A stretch of DNA of 64,000 bases from an uncultured Clostridia bacterium (GTDB taxonomy: Bacteria; Bacillota; Clostridia; Oscillospirales; Acutalibacteraceae). Below are positions 28,002 to 37,641 of the stretch, piece by piece. The notes under the pieces were generated by a model. It was not told where the DNA came from, did no database searches, and saw only the letters and a list, made by a program, of their open reading frames with translations. Positions within the stretch are counted from its first letter, which is position 1, and every line of letters begins with the position of its first letter. The position numbers and the translations under genes were made by a program. The DNA is taken from NCBI GenBank assembly GCA_944412445.1, contig CALYBJ010000001.1, forward strand, positions 1 through 64,000, read 5' to 3'.

Positions 28002-29117
28002 ATGAAAATAGTATTTGCTGCCGGAGGCACCGGCGGACACATTAATCCGGCTATTGCAGCGGCAGGAGAAATCAGGGAAAATTATCCCGACGCTGAAATT
28101 CTTTTTATAGGCACAAAGGAAAAAATGGAGTCAAGGCTTGTTCCGAAAGCAGGCTTTGATTTCAAAACCATTTCCATAAGCGGATTTCAGAGGAAGCTTT
28201 CCGTTAAAAATATAGGAAGAAATATTGCGACGCTTTGGCGTCTTGCGGGAGCGGGCCGTGCGGTAAGAAAAATATTAAAGGAATTTGAGCCGGACGCGGT
28301 AGTGGGCTTCGGAGGCTATGTAAGCGGCCCCGTTGTGAGAACTGCGGCGAAAATGGGCATAAAGACCGCCATACACGAGCAGAACGCTTTCCCCGGAGTT
28401 ACAAACAAAGTCCTTGCGAAAAAAGCCGACGCGGTAATGCTTACCGTAAAGGAAGCGGAAAAATATCTTCAGTGCAAGAATCCGCCGGTTGTAACGGGAC
28501 TTCCCGTAAGAGGTGAGATTTTAAAAGCCGACAGGGATTTCGCAAGAGCGGAAATGGGGCTTGACAATAAGCCGGTAATATTTTCATTCGGAGGAAGCCT
28601 GGGGGCAAGGACGATAAATCAGGCTATGGTAAATCTTATAGCTTCTCTTCACGATAAAAACAAGTGCAGCTTTATCCACGGCTACGGACAGTACGGAAAA
28701 TGGGTTCCGGAAGCCTTAAAGGAAAAGGGCGTGGATTTGGAAAATGAAAAAAGCATAGATGTAAGGGAATATATATACGACATGGACAAATGCCTTGCGG
28801 CGGCGGATATAATAATTTGCAGAGCCGGCGCAAGTACCTTGTCCGAGATAGAGGCGGTAGGCAGGGCTTCAATACTTATACCGTCTCCCAATGTTGCGGA
28901 AAATCATCAGTATCATAACGCAATGGCGCTGGTAAACAGAAACGCCGCGAAAATAATTGAAGAAAAGGATTTAACGGATGAAAAGCTGTTACAGGCGGTA
29001 ACGGAGCTTCTGGACAGTGAGAGCCTGAGGGAAGAAATGGGCAGAAACGCTTCAAAGGCATGGATTCCCGACGCCCAGAAAAAAATCAGTGAAATAATAG
29101 TATCTCTGGCAACATAG
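28002..29117 (+). CDS. murG: UDP-GlcNAc:lipid I N-acetylglucosaminyltransferase
   Basis: MurG (371 aa) adds GlcNAc to lipid I, forming lipid II at the cytoplasmic face. It opens with AAGGTGGHINPAIA, the first Gly loop of the family. The acceptor loop GFGGYVSGP is near residues 104-112, HEQNAFPG near 126-133, and the UDP-GlcNAc site includes SFGGSLGARTIN and CRAGASTLSEI with its conserved Glu. It begins 11 bp after ftsW, so it is in the same operon. Confidence 0.95.
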   Translation: MKIVFAAGGTGGHINPAIAAAGEIRENYPDAEILFIGTKEKMESRLVPKAGFDFKTISISGFQRKLSVKNIGRNIATLWRLAGAGRAVRKILKEFEPDAVVGFGGYVSGPVVRTAAKMGIKTAIHEQNAFPGVTNKVLAKKADAVMLTVKEAEKYLQCKNPPVVTGLPVRGEILKADRDFARAEMGLDNKPVIFSFGGSLGARTINQAMVNLIASLHDKNKCSFIHGYGQYGKWVPEALKEKGVDLENEKSIDVREYIYDMDKCLAAADIIICRAGASTLSEIEAVGRASILIPSPNVAENHQYHNAMALVNRNAAKIIEEKDLTDEKLLQAVTELLDSESLREEMGRNASKAWIPDAQKKISEIIVSLAT

Positions 29118-29209
29118 AAGTGAAAAGCCGGGAAAATTTCATGGAGGTTCGGTTCTTAACACGGACATATTCCACCGCATAATATGACAGTATGAAAGGT
29201 GGGAAAGCC

Positions 29210-30502
29210 ATGAGCAAGCTGATAATAAACGGAGGAAACAGGCTTATAGGAGAAGCCGGTATACAGGGGTCGAAAAACAGCGTTTTGCCGATACTGGCTG
29301 CAACGGTTCTTGTGAAGGGCGAATCCGTAATAGAGAACTGTCCTTTGATAACAGATGTAGAGGCAACCGTAAAAATATTAAGATATTTAGGCTGTAAGGT
29401 AAAAAGGGAGGGACACACCGTAACGGTAGACAGCACCGACGCCGACAAATACGATATTCCCGACGATTTAATGAGGGAAATGAGATCTTCCGTAGTGTTC
29501 TTAGGGGCTATTATAGGAAGAATGGGAAAAGCGTCACTGTCAACGCCGGGAGGCTGTGAAATAGGACTGCGGCCTATTGACCTGCACCTTGACAGCATAC
29601 AGAGATTCGGAGTAAACATAAAAGAGGAATACGCCAAAATCGAATTTGAGACGGTAAAGCCTCTTGAGGGAACAAATATAACACTGTCGTTCCCAAGCGT
29701 AGGAGCAACGGAAAACATAATACTTACCGCCTGCATGGCAAAGGGAACAACGGTAATAAGGAATGCGGCAAGGGAGCCGGAGATAAGCGACCTTGCGGAC
29801 TTTTTAAACAGATGCGGAGCAAAAATATCGGGAACGGGAGAAGGAACCGTAGTAATTGAAGGAGTGGAAAGGCTTTATCCCTCGAAGCACAGAGTAATTC
29901 CCGACAGAATAGTAGCGGGAACATATATGGCTGCGGCGGCGATGACCCACGGTAAAATTCATATATCGTCTGTAATACCGGCGCATATAGCTCCCGTAAT
30001 ACCTGTTTTTGAGGAAGCGGGCTGCGACATAAGCATAAGGGGAAACGATATAACCCTGACGGCGCCTCCCAGACTTAAAAGCATAAAAACCGTAAGAACA
30101 ATGCCCTATCCGGGATTTCCCACGGATATGCAGGCTCAGATAATGGCAATGACCACGGTATGTCACGGCACCAGCGTAATAATAGAGACAATATTTGAAA
30201 GCAGATACAAGCACGTAAGCGAGCTTTTAAGGTTCGGAGCGAAAATAAGGGTAGACGGCAGAATGGCGGTAACCGAGGGTATAGATAAGCTTACGGGAGC
30301 CTCGGTAATATCGTCGGATTTAAGAGGAGGAGCGTCTTTGGTGCTTGCAGGGCTTGCGGCACAGGGAAAAACGGCTGTGGACGGAGTAAAGTTTATAGAC
30401 AGAGGATATGAAAATATAGAAGGCGTGCTGGCGTCCCTGGGAGGAAGCGTCACAAGGTCTGAAAGGAACGAAGCTGATGGAGCAGGAGAGGAACAGGTCT
30501 GA
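29210..30502 (+). CDS. murA: UDP-GlcNAc 1-carboxyvinyltransferase
   Basis: MurA (430 aa) transfers enolpyruvate from PEP to UDP-GlcNAc, the committed step of wall synthesis. The start at 29210 has AAAGGTGGG upstream; another ATG at 29192 lies before the ribosome binding site. The catalytic lysine is in GSKNSVLPIL (residues ~20-29). The reactive Cys116 in PGGCEIGLRP is present, so fosfomycin sensitivity is expected. Its end overlaps the start of divIB by 26 bp. Confidence 0.95.
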   Translation: MSKLIINGGNRLIGEAGIQGSKNSVLPILAATVLVKGESVIENCPLITDVEATVKILRYLGCKVKREGHTVTVDSTDADKYDIPDDLMREMRSSVVFLGAIIGRMGKASLSTPGGCEIGLRPIDLHLDSIQRFGVNIKEEYAKIEFETVKPLEGTNITLSFPSVGATENIILTACMAKGTTVIRNAAREPEISDLADFLNRCGAKISGTGEGTVVIEGVERLYPSKHRVIPDRIVAGTYMAAAAMTHGKIHISSVIPAHIAPVIPVFEEAGCDISIRGNDITLTAPPRLKSIKTVRTMPYPGFPTDMQAQIMAMTTVCHGTSVIIETIFESRYKHVSELLRFGAKIRVDGRMAVTEGIDKLTGASVISSDLRGGASLVLAGLAAQGKTAVDGVKFIDRGYENIEGVLASLGGSVTRSERNEADGAGEEQV

Positions 30503-31379
30503 AAGAGATGCGGCTCAGCGAAGAGCCGAAAGAATCGCTCAGAAAGAAAAAAAACGGCGCAGAAGAATGATAATAAACAGGATAAAGGTGGGAACGGTGT
30601 TTGTTCTTGTTCTGGGAGTTGTGCTTTATCTTCTTTCTGCCTTTGTGCTGTTTAAAACAGCCGGTTTTGAGGTAAAGGGCATTGTTGATGAAAACGGTAA
30701 ACAGCTTGAGGGCAGCAGTTATTATTCTTCGGAGCAGATAACCGAGGCATCGGGAATTGAAATAGGAGGCAGTCTTGTACGGATATCCCCAAGGGAAGCG
30801 GAAAAAAGAATAGAAAGGCTTCTTCCCTATATCGGGAAAGCTCAGGTAAAAAGAAAATATCCCGATACTGTTGTTATAACGGTTGAGGACACAAGCCCCT
30901 TTTATTTTGTAAAAACGGAAAAGGGATACACTCTTCTTAACAGTGAGTATAAGGTTCTGGAAACCTTAGATAAAAAGCCCGAGGGCTGCGGCGAAATCAA
31001 GGGAGTGGCCTTCAGCGGACTGAATGAGGGAGAGACGGCAGTATTCAGCGACGGAGCATTTGGTGACAGAATAAAAAATTTAACGGCGTCCTGTGAGGAA
31101 GCGGGATTTGATTTAAGCAAAATGACCTCCTATGACTTAACAAGCATAGCGGCGGTTAAAATAGTATATGAAAAGAGATTTACGCTGATACTGGGAACAC
31201 TCAGCGACCTTGAGGGCAAGCTTTCCATGGGAATGCAGACCATAAAGGCTGAAGCTGAGGAAAACAGCGAGGCGAGAATTATAATAGATGTAACAAACCC
31301 TGACAGATCCTATGTAAGGGATAATTACGAAGAGCCGGAGGAGGAGACATCAGAGGAGGAAATTATAGCGGTAGGATAA
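30477..31379 (+). CDS. ftsQ: DivIB/FtsQ-type cell division protein
   Basis: This 300-residue bitopic protein has a highly basic cytoplasmic tail (residues 1-35), one membrane helix (~37-58) and an extracellular POTRA-like domain (~60-145), where the EASGIEIGGSLVRI and VKRKYPDTVVITVEDTSPF segments match the FtsQ/DivIB pattern. A beta domain follows, then an acidic C-terminal tail rich in Glu. It works with FtsL and DivIC in the divisome. It starts inside the end of murA with an AAAGGA ribosome binding site, so the two are translationally linked. Confidence 0.9.
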   Translation: MEQERNRSERDAAQRRAERIAQKEKKRRRRMIINRIKVGTVFVLVLGVVLYLLSAFVLFKTAGFEVKGIVDENGKQLEGSSYYSSEQITEASGIEIGGSLVRISPREAEKRIERLLPYIGKAQVKRKYPDTVVITVEDTSPFYFVKTEKGYTLLNSEYKVLETLDKKPEGCGEIKGVAFSGLNEGETAVFSDGAFGDRIKNLTASCEEAGFDLSKMTSYDLTSIAAVKIVYEKRFTLILGTLSDLEGKLSMGMQTIKAEAEENSEARIIIDVTNPDRSYVRDNYEEPEEETSEEEIIAVG

Positions 31380-31617
31380 AAAACGAAAAATTACAACTAA
31401 TTGTAAAAAAATTTCAGGAAAAAATATCAATATTTATGATAGTTTAAGTATTGAAATTAAAAAAGCAACATGATAATATATAAGAGTATAGTTTTAACTA
31501 AAAATCCAATTAAAAAGGCTTAATATAAAAATCGGCGGCAAGGATTTAACAAAAAGACAGGAAATCCGTAAAATCCGTTTGAAACAGAGCCTATTTAAAA
31601 TACACGGAGGAAGTAAA

Positions 31618-32721
31618 ATGGCTTTTGAAATAGCAAACGAGAACGATGAAGTAACAAAGATAAAAGTTATCGGCGTCGGAGGCGGCGGCGGAAACGCAAT
31701 AAACAGAATGGTTGAGGCGGGAGTACAGGGCGTTGAGTTTATCTCAATCAACACCGACAAGCAGGTGCTTATGTACTCAAAGGCAACAAATAAAATCCAG
31801 ATCGGCGAAAAGGTAACAGACGGCAAGGGCGCCGGAGCCAGACCCGATGTAGGAAAGAAAGCCGCCGAGGAGAGCATGGATGTCATAAACGAATCCCTTA
31901 ACGGAGCGGATATGGTATTTATTACAGCCGGCATGGGCGGCGGAACAGGAACGGGAGCTGCTCCCGTTATAGCACAGATGGCAAAGGACAAGGGAATCCT
32001 TACGGTAGGTATCGTAACAAAGCCCTTTAACTTTGAGGGCAAGCGCAGAATGACTCAGGCTGAGGAGGGCATTGCGGAGCTTTCACAGCACGTTGACAGC
32101 CTTATAATAATCCCCAACGAAAGATTAAAGCTTGTTTCCGATGAAAAGATAACCTTTGCAAACGCCTTTGAAATAGCTGACGATGTATTAAGACAGGGCG
32201 TTCGCAGCATTGCCGAGCTTATTACCGTTCCGGGACTTATCAACCTTGACTTTGCGGATGTAACATCCGTAATGAAGGACGCGGGACACGCTCACATGGG
32301 CGTAGGCAGAGCCTCCGGAAAGGACAAGGCGGAGGAAGCCGCGAAAATGGCTATTACAAGTCCCCTGCTTGAAACATCTATTCAGGGCTCAAAGGGAATT
32401 ATCATAAACATTTCCGCATCTCCCGACATTACTCTTGACGCGGTTGACGCCGCAAGCTCGATTATATCCGAAACTGCTGATCCCGACGCAAACATTATAT
32501 TCGGCGTAGCCCTTGACTCTTCCCTTGATGATGAAATGATAGTTACCGTTGTAGCAACAGGCTTCGGCGGCGACGGAGCAAAGAAAGAGGTTAAGGAAGC
32601 CGCAAAGGCAGAAGCCGAGACTGCATCTCAGGAAGCGGTAAAAGAGGAGCCTGTACCTCAGTTCGGCACCGATGACGATGATGTAAGCGATATTTTCGAC
32701 CTGTTCAAGAGCAGAAAATAA
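31618..32721 (+). CDS. ftsZ: Cell division protein FtsZ
   Basis: FtsZ (367 aa) is the tubulin-like GTPase that forms the division ring. The GTP-binding [10 protein letters not shown] is at residues 107-116, the N-terminal [16 protein letters not shown] at 16-31 and the T7 synergy loop NLDFADV near 208-214. The C-terminal conserved peptide is [12 protein letters not shown]-like and acidic upstream. The ATG at 31618 follows CGGAGG; upstream in-frame codons lack a ribosome binding site. It is 238 bp after ftsQ, and ftsA is absent. A weak promoter-like sequence (TTGAAA at 31451) hints at separate transcription. Confidence 0.97.
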   Translation: MAFEIANENDEVTKIKVIGVGGGGGNAINRMVEAGVQGVEFISINTDKQVLMYSKATNKIQIGEKVTDGKGAGARPDVGKKAAEESMDVINESLNGADMVFITAGMGGGTGTGAAPVIAQMAKDKGILTVGIVTKPFNFEGKRRMTQAEEGIAELSQHVDSLIIIPNERLKLVSDEKITFANAFEIADDVLRQGVRSIAELITVPGLINLDFADVTSVMKDAGHAHMGVGRASGKDKAEEAAKMAITSPLLETSIQGSKGIIINISASPDITLDAVDAASSIISETADPDANIIFGVALDSSLDDEMIVTVVATGFGGDGAKKEVKEAAKAEAETASQEAVKEEPVPQFGTDDDDVSDIFDLFKSRK

Positions 32722-32746
32722 ACTATAAAATTCAACTGAAACGCAA

Positions 32747-32792
32747 TACCCTGCAAAAGGCTTTTTTCAGTAGCCGTGCAGGGTAATTTTTA
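32747..32792 (+). terminator. Terminator after ftsZ
   Basis: TACCCTGCA (32747-32755) pairs with TGCAGGGTA (32777-32785), with an inner GGCT/AGCC stem, then ATTTTTAT. Confidence 0.8.
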
Positions 32793-32843
32793 TAAGAAGA
32801 AAAAAAGGGCTTTATTAAAGACGCAAAAAGTTTTATAAAACTA

Positions 32844-32872
32844 TTGACAAAGAGGTTAAAAATAAATAATAT
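32844..32872 (+). promoter_or_regulatory. Promoter of acpP
   Basis: TTGACA (32844-32849) and TAATAT (32867-32872) with a 17-bp spacer. Confidence 0.65.
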
Positions 32873-32956
32873 TTTAATATAAATGTAATGCACGGAGTTT
32901 TTTGTGATATAAATATAATATTAAATTTATTTATTTTCAGAAGGAGAGTTTATAAA

Positions 32957-33178
32957 ATGGTATTTGATAAGGTAAGAGAGATTATCTGCGAGCAGTTGGA
33001 GGTTAACGAGGAAGATGTTACCATGGACTCCACAATGGATGATTTGGAGGCTGACAGCCTTGACCTTGTTGATATTATAATGTCCCTTGAGGATGAATTT
33101 CAGATTGAGATTTCCGACGAAGCCCTTGAGAGCTTTACATCGGTAGGGGACATTGTAAACTTTATTGAAGAAGCTTAA
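32957..33178 (+). CDS. acpP: Acyl carrier protein
   Basis: This 73-residue acidic protein carries growing acyl chains on a 4'-phosphopantetheine arm. The attachment Ser34 is in the conserved DSLDLVD motif, and helix III shows SVGDIVNFIEE. The ATG at 32957 has an AAGGAG ribosome binding site; an upstream in-frame ATG at 32888 would add a non-conserved extension. It has its own promoter and is not beside fab genes, so it may serve fatty acid synthesis or another acyl pathway. Confidence 0.92.
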   Translation: MVFDKVREIICEQLEVNEEDVTMDSTMDDLEADSLDLVDIIMSLEDEFQIEISDEALESFTSVGDIVNFIEEA

Positions 33179-33186
33179 TAAAAGTT

Positions 33187-33215
33187 GGGCGGAGAGCAAA
33201 TTTCCGCCCGTTCAA
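33187..33215 (+). terminator. Hairpin after acpP (weak terminator or attenuator)
   Basis: GGGCGGA (33187-33193) pairs with TCCGCCC (33203-33209), followed only by a broken T run. Some read-through into the HAD gene is likely. Confidence 0.45.
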
Positions 33216-33234
33216 TTTAATAAAGGACGGGAAA

Positions 33235-33861
33235 ATGTATAAAAATATAGTTTTTGATATGGGCAATGTGCTTATAATGTTTTACCCGGAAAAGACTCTT
33301 AAAAAATATCTTGACGATGAAGAGGATATCAGTCTTATAATAAAAGAGTTTTACGGAAGCAGGGGCTACCGTGAGGTTGACAGAGGCACTCTTACATATA
33401 AAGAGCTGCTGGAAAGCTTAAAGGGAGTTCTTCCCGAAAGGCTTACCGAGCTTCTTGACTGGCTGTATGTAAAAAACTGCTTCGGAAAAACTGAAATGCC
33501 TGTTTTTCCGGAGATGTATGATGTTGTGTCGTCTCTTCGGGAAAAGGGCTGTAAAACCTATCTTTTAAGCAACGCCGGAAAGGACTTTTACGACTATTCA
33601 AAATACATACCGGCAATAGGAATAATGGACGGAGCCGTTGTTTCAAGCGATTACGGGCTGTTAAAGCCGGAAAAGGAAATTTACGAAACACTTTTTAAAA
33701 AATATGATTTAACTCCGGAGGAGTGTCTTTTTATAGACGACACGGAGGAAAATATAAAAGGCGCCGAAAAATGCGGCATGGAGGGAATTGTTTTTTCTCC
33801 GTCCTTTCAGAGCGTGTCTGTTTTAAAGGATAAGCTCCGGGAAAAAGGCGTGGACATATAA
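33235..33861 (+). CDS. HAD-superfamily hydrolase (subfamily IA-like)
   Basis: This 208-residue protein has the Rossmann-like HAD core: motif I FDMGNVLIMF (residues ~6-15), in which the second Asp of the usual DxD is Asn or absent, an alpha-helical cap, motif II LLSNAG (~116-121), the Lys in LLKPEKEIY (~140-148) and motif IV FIDDTEENI. The DxG start (Asp-Met-Gly) is common in the IA members related to haloacid dehalogenases and YihX-like glucose-1-phosphatases. The substrate is unknown. It lies between acpP and proS. Confidence 0.82.
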   Translation: MYKNIVFDMGNVLIMFYPEKTLKKYLDDEEDISLIIKEFYGSRGYREVDRGTLTYKELLESLKGVLPERLTELLDWLYVKNCFGKTEMPVFPEMYDVVSSLREKGCKTYLLSNAGKDFYDYSKYIPAIGIMDGAVVSSDYGLLKPEKEIYETLFKKYDLTPEECLFIDDTEENIKGAEKCGMEGIVFSPSFQSVSVLKDKLREKGVDI

Positions 33862-33902
33862 TAAACAGTATAAAATTTACGGAAATATAAGAGGTAAAAG
33901 AA

Positions 33903-35639
33903 ATGAAACTTGACAGACTTGTAGGAGAGCGTTTTAAGGAAAAGCCCTCGGACTGCGTTGTGGACAGCCATGCGCTTATGGTAAGAGGCGGATATATGAA
34001 GTTCGTTGCCAACGGCATATATTCATCTTTTATGCCCCTTAAAAGAATAACCAAGAAAATCGAGAATATAATAAGGGACGAAATGGATAAAATCGACGGT
34101 CAGGAGGTACAGTTCCCCGTTGTAATGCCTGCTTCTCTCTGGGAGGAGTCGGGAAGATACTCTTCCATTGACAATTCCCTGTGCAGATTTAAGGACAGAA
34201 ACGGCTCCCCCATGGTTCTGGGAATGACCCATGAGGAAGCGGCTGTTCAGCTTGTAAGAGAGTACGGAAACTCATATAACCGCTATCCATTTATGATATA
34301 TCAGATCCAGACTAAATTCCGTGACGAAGCAAGACCCAGAGCGGGACTTATAAGAGTAAGGGAATTTACAATGAAGGACGCCTATTCCTTCCATACCTCA
34401 CAGGAGGATCTGGAGGAATATTACGATAAATGCTACAAGGCGTACGAGAGAATTTTCGCGAGAGCCGGCATCCCTGAAACAATCGTTGTAAAATCAGATT
34501 CGGGCATGATGGGGGGCAGCATATCCCATGAATATATGCTTTTAACTCCCATAGGCGAGGATTCAATAGCAATTTGCCCCGACTGCGGCTACAGAGCCAA
34601 TATGGAAGCCGCTGAAAGCATTATAAAGAACACAAGGGACGAGGCTTCGGAAGAGCTTAAAATGGTTCATACTCCCGATATGCACACAATCGAGGATGTA
34701 TGCAAATATCTTGACGCTCCCTCTGAAAAGAGCCTTAAAGCCGTTGTATATCAGAAAAACGCTACCGATGAGTATGTAATAGTTTTCATAAGAGGCGACC
34801 TTGATGTAAACGAAACAAAGCTTACTAATTTCCTGGGGGAGAATATTCACCCGGCTGTAATTGACGATGAATGCGGAATAGTAGCGGGCTTTATAGGACC
34901 GGTAAACATGGACGCAGAATGTAAGCCCCTTATACTTTTCGATAGCTCCGTAAAGGACACCAACAACATGGTATGCGGAGCAAATAAGGCGGATTATCAC
35001 TATACGGGACTTGATATGCAGAGAGATCTGCCCGATGCCGAATATCACGATTTCGCCAAAATCAGGGACGGAGGAATTTGTCCTAACTGCGGAAAGGAAA
35101 CAATTGTTGTTTCAAGAGGCATTGAGGTAGGCAACATATTCCAGCTGGGCACAAAATATACAAAGTCAATGAACATGACCTATCTTGACGAAAAAGGCGA
35201 AAGCCATTACCCAATAATGGGCTGTTACGGAATAGGCGTAGGCAGGCTTGCGGCTTCCGTATGCGAAGCACACCACGACGAGTACGGCCCTGTATGGCCC
35301 ATGTCGATAGCTCCCTGGCAGGTACATTTATGCTGTATGAGAGCGGCTGACGAAGCAACCCACGAAGCGGCAGATAAAATGTACGAGGAGCTTCAAAACG
35401 CCGGACTTGAGGTTATTTACGACGACAGAAAAGTAAGCGCAGGGGTAATGTTCTCTGACGCAGACCTTTTGGGCGTGCCCGTAAGAGTAATTGTAAGCCC
35501 CAGAAACTTAAAGGAAAACGTATGCGAGGTTGTAACAAGAGATAAAACGGTGCAGGAGAAGGTTCCTGTTGAAAACACCGTTGAAGCCGTTAAAAAGTTA
35601 GTAAACGAGCTTATGGAAAAATGCAGACCCGCAGAATAA
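33903..35639 (+). CDS. proS: Prolyl-tRNA synthetase, bacterial type
   Basis: ProS (578 aa) charges tRNA-Pro. The class II core is visible: motif 2 region TKFRDEARPRAGLIRVREFTM written in parts as FRDEARPRAGL and VREFTMKDAYSF (~140-165), and motif 3 in IGVGRLAASVCEAHHDE (~442-458). Between them lies the editing (INS) domain, ~225-385, which hydrolyses Ala-tRNA-Pro and marks the bacterial form. A C-terminal anticodon-binding domain ends the protein. The ribosome binding site is AGAGG and a terminator follows. Confidence 0.96.
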   Translation: MKLDRLVGERFKEKPSDCVVDSHALMVRGGYMKFVANGIYSSFMPLKRITKKIENIIRDEMDKIDGQEVQFPVVMPASLWEESGRYSSIDNSLCRFKDRNGSPMVLGMTHEEAAVQLVREYGNSYNRYPFMIYQIQTKFRDEARPRAGLIRVREFTMKDAYSFHTSQEDLEEYYDKCYKAYERIFARAGIPETIVVKSDSGMMGGSISHEYMLLTPIGEDSIAICPDCGYRANMEAAESIIKNTRDEASEELKMVHTPDMHTIEDVCKYLDAPSEKSLKAVVYQKNATDEYVIVFIRGDLDVNETKLTNFLGENIHPAVIDDECGIVAGFIGPVNMDAECKPLILFDSSVKDTNNMVCGANKADYHYTGLDMQRDLPDAEYHDFAKIRDGGICPNCGKETIVVSRGIEVGNIFQLGTKYTKSMNMTYLDEKGESHYPIMGCYGIGVGRLAASVCEAHHDEYGPVWPMSIAPWQVHLCCMRAADEATHEAADKMYEELQNAGLEVIYDDRKVSAGVMFSDADLLGVPVRVIVSPRNLKENVCEVVTRDKTVQEKVPVENTVEAVKKLVNELMEKCRPAE

Positions 35640-35669
35640 TAGGCAGAATTAACTGTAAATAAAATATAA

Positions 35670-35705
35670 CTCCCCTTAGAAATATTCCTGAGGGGAGATT
35701 TTTTA
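35670..35705 (+). terminator. Terminator after proS
   Basis: CTCCCCTTAG (35670-35679) pairs with CTGAGGGGAG (35688-35697), then ATTTTTTATT. Confidence 0.88.
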
Positions 35706-35780
35706 TTGAACAGAATAATTGACTTTTACGGCATAATATGTCATAATATAGAAAAAAGAGCAAAAAAAGGAGGAGAAATT

Positions 35781-36227
35781 ATGAAAACAAAAGCTATCGG
35801 AATAATACTTATTATGATTTTTTTGCTGTCCTCCTGTTCTTATGAAAAACAAATTACAGTTCCCGATGATGTCAGTCAAATATCCGTTTCACCCTATGAA
35901 AGTCCCTATATGACTTTTGTATATACCGAAGATGAAAAAATAAAGGCTGTTACAGACTTTTTAAAAAGTTTGGAGGCAAAAGAAACAAATGATACGCCTA
36001 TGAATTATGCCGGAGCGGTGCCTTATGTTATTACCCTTGAAACACCAAAGGGCAGTACGGAATATACCATCGCCGGATCTACATTTTTTAAAGTCCGGGA
36101 CGGGGACTGGATGACTGTACCTTATGAAAAAGGTGAGGAATTTATAGAAATTTTAAGAAATAACGAGCCTGATATTAAGGCGGAAAAACCGCTGTTTACA
36201 GAAAGCAGTTCTGAAGAAGCAGATTAA
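35781..36227 (+). CDS. Small lipoprotein, function unknown
   Basis: This 148-residue protein has a lipoprotein signal (MKTKAIGIILIMIFLLSSC) with the lipobox Cys at residue 19, so it should be tethered to the outer face of the membrane. The start at 35781 follows a perfect AAGGAGG. The mature part carries a segment similar in style to phosphate- or peptide-binding YycH-type folds but is not recognisable; no catalytic motif is seen. It stands alone, with terminators on both sides. Confidence 0.75.
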   Translation: MKTKAIGIILIMIFLLSSCSYEKQITVPDDVSQISVSPYESPYMTFVYTEDEKIKAVTDFLKSLEAKETNDTPMNYAGAVPYVITLETPKGSTEYTIAGSTFFKVRDGDWMTVPYEKGEEFIEILRNNEPDIKAEKPLFTESSSEEAD

Positions 36228-36239
36228 ATTTAAACTCAA

Positions 36240-36268
36240 AAACCGCACTCTTTTTCAGGGTGCGGTTT
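36240..36268. terminator. Bidirectional terminator
   Basis: AAACCGCACTC (from 36240) pairs with GGGTGCGGTTT (to 36268). On the minus strand the stem is followed by TTTTTGAGTTT, so it best serves the HAD gene to its right and also closes the lipoprotein gene. Confidence 0.75.
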
Positions 36269-36294
36269 GCGTATCAAAATAAAAAATATTTTCT

Positions 36295-37119
36295 TTATTT
36301 AAAAGTCTTTATTAAAAATTCAGCGACGCCGTTTTCCGTGTTTCTGCCGATTACACAGTCGGCGGCTTCTTTTATGTCGTCTTTTGCGTTCATAACGGCG
36401 TATTTTTCGTCGGAAACCTGAAACATGGGCAAATCGTTTAAATTGTCACCGAATGAAATAATTTTATCAAAGGCGTATTTTTCCTTTAATAATAAAACGG
36501 CGTTTTTCTTCGATGCGCCCGGGGCGCTTATCTCAAGGTACCAGAGATCCGTATTGTAAATATCCCTGTAAAACTCGCAGTGAAGCTCATCGCAAAGGGA
36601 CAGCTCATTATAAGCGCCGGTAAGCTTTTCTTTTGTGTCGGCGATTGAGTAGTAAACAAGGCCTTCCTTTTCGCAGTCTCTTATGGAGCTGAGCCTTGTA
36701 AACTTTTTGCCGTACTTTTCCTCTCTTTCTCGGATAAAGGCTTCGGCGTCAGGCGACCGGGTGTTTTCATAATAGGTCGAAAGTATATTGTCCTTAACTG
36801 CGTAAACAAATCCCGAATGAAGATATTTTTCTATAACGGAAAATAAAGCTTCCTTGCCCTTTTGTGAAATATAGCAGGTGTTAATATATTTCCGCTCTTT
36901 TAAGTCGAAGGCGGTGACGCCGTTCATAAAAATTCCCGGAACGGAAAGGTCAAGTCCCTCAAGCATTTTAACCGCCGTTGCCGGTGTCCTTGCCGTTGCC
37001 ACCGTAAAGAAAAGCCCTTTTTTAACAAGGCTGTTAATTGTGTTTTTCGTAAATTCGGTAATTTCGGCTTTTTCGTTTAAAAGCGTTCCGTCAAGGTCGG
37101 ATATATACAGTGTTTTCAT
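36295..37119 (-). CDS. Cof-type HAD phosphatase
   Basis: This 274-residue member of HAD subfamily IIB has motif I ISDLDGTLL (residues ~6-14) with both catalytic Asp residues, motif II TVATARTPA (~39-47), a C2 cap domain in the middle, and motif IV FGDNLNDLPMF (~222-232). Cof proteins act on phosphosugars, flavin mononucleotide or other small phosphate esters in the cytoplasm; the substrate is not evident. An AGGAGAG ribosome binding site supports the ATG. It is preceded by the small secreted protein gene. Confidence 0.9.
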   Translation of the reverse strand: MKTLYISDLDGTLLNEKAEITEFTKNTINSLVKKGLFFTVATARTPATAVKMLEGLDLSVPGIFMNGVTAFDLKERKYINTCYISQKGKEALFSVIEKYLHSGFVYAVKDNILSTYYENTRSPDAEAFIREREEKYGKKFTRLSSIRDCEKEGLVYYSIADTKEKLTGAYNELSLCDELHCEFYRDIYNTDLWYLEISAPGASKKNAVLLLKEKYAFDKIISFGDNLNDLPMFQVSDEKYAVMNAKDDIKEAADCVIGRNTENGVAEFLIKTFK

Positions 37120-37133
37120 ATTCTCTCCTAAAT

Positions 37134-37159
37134 AAAAGCACGGCGTGAACCGTGCTTTT
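37134..37159 (-). terminator. Terminator of the small secreted protein gene
   Basis: AAAAGCACGG (37134-37143) pairs with CCGTGCTTTT (37150-37159). On the minus strand it is followed by a T-rich tail. Confidence 0.75.
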
Positions 37160-37166
37160 CTGTATT

Positions 37167-37448
37167 TTATTTAAGCTTTTCAATAGCGTCGTTGCCTGTT
37201 CCCGCGAAGAAGTTAATAAGAAATTCAAATACTATTCTTAAAAGGTCGCCAATTCTCACGAAGAAATCAACGATAATTCCGAACGGGTTATCGGAATCAG
37301 TCTCTGTGCCGTCCGGTTCCTCCTGAACAGCCGGCTCAGTTTCCTGAACCTCCTGTCCGTCTTCAGCCGCAAGGGAGAAAACAGGCAAAACGGAAAGAAG
37401 CATTAAAACAGATAACAGCAAAGCTATGGTTTTTTTGATTTTTTTCAT
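37167..37448 (-). CDS. Small secreted protein with amphipathic C-terminal helix
   Basis: This 93-residue protein has a signal peptide (residues 1-27, ending VFSLAA), a very acidic Glu/Thr/Pro-rich middle (~28-53) and a C-terminal hydrophobic, Phe-rich stretch (NPFGIIVDFFVRIGDLLRIV and onward) that should form an amphipathic helix. The same kind of tail ends two proteins of the B12 operon. It could be a membrane- or wall-associating tail. I do not recognise the family. The ribosome binding site is AGGAGGT. Confidence 0.72.
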   Translation of the reverse strand: MKKIKKTIALLLSVLMLLSVLPVFSLAAEDGQEVQETEPAVQEEPDGTETDSDNPFGIIVDFFVRIGDLLRIVFEFLINFFAGTGNDAIEKLK

Positions 37449-37641
37449 AAGAAAACCTCCTGTAGGAAAATTTATACATAAACATTATACAACAAGATTA
37501 TATATTTGTAAAGATTTTCTTATAAAATATATTTAATAAACGGTCTTTATAAAATCTTAATTATTGAAAACTTGACGGCGGCATTATAAAATGTTAAGCT
37601 ATATTATGTAAAAAGAATAAATATAAGTAAGGGGTGAGCTT

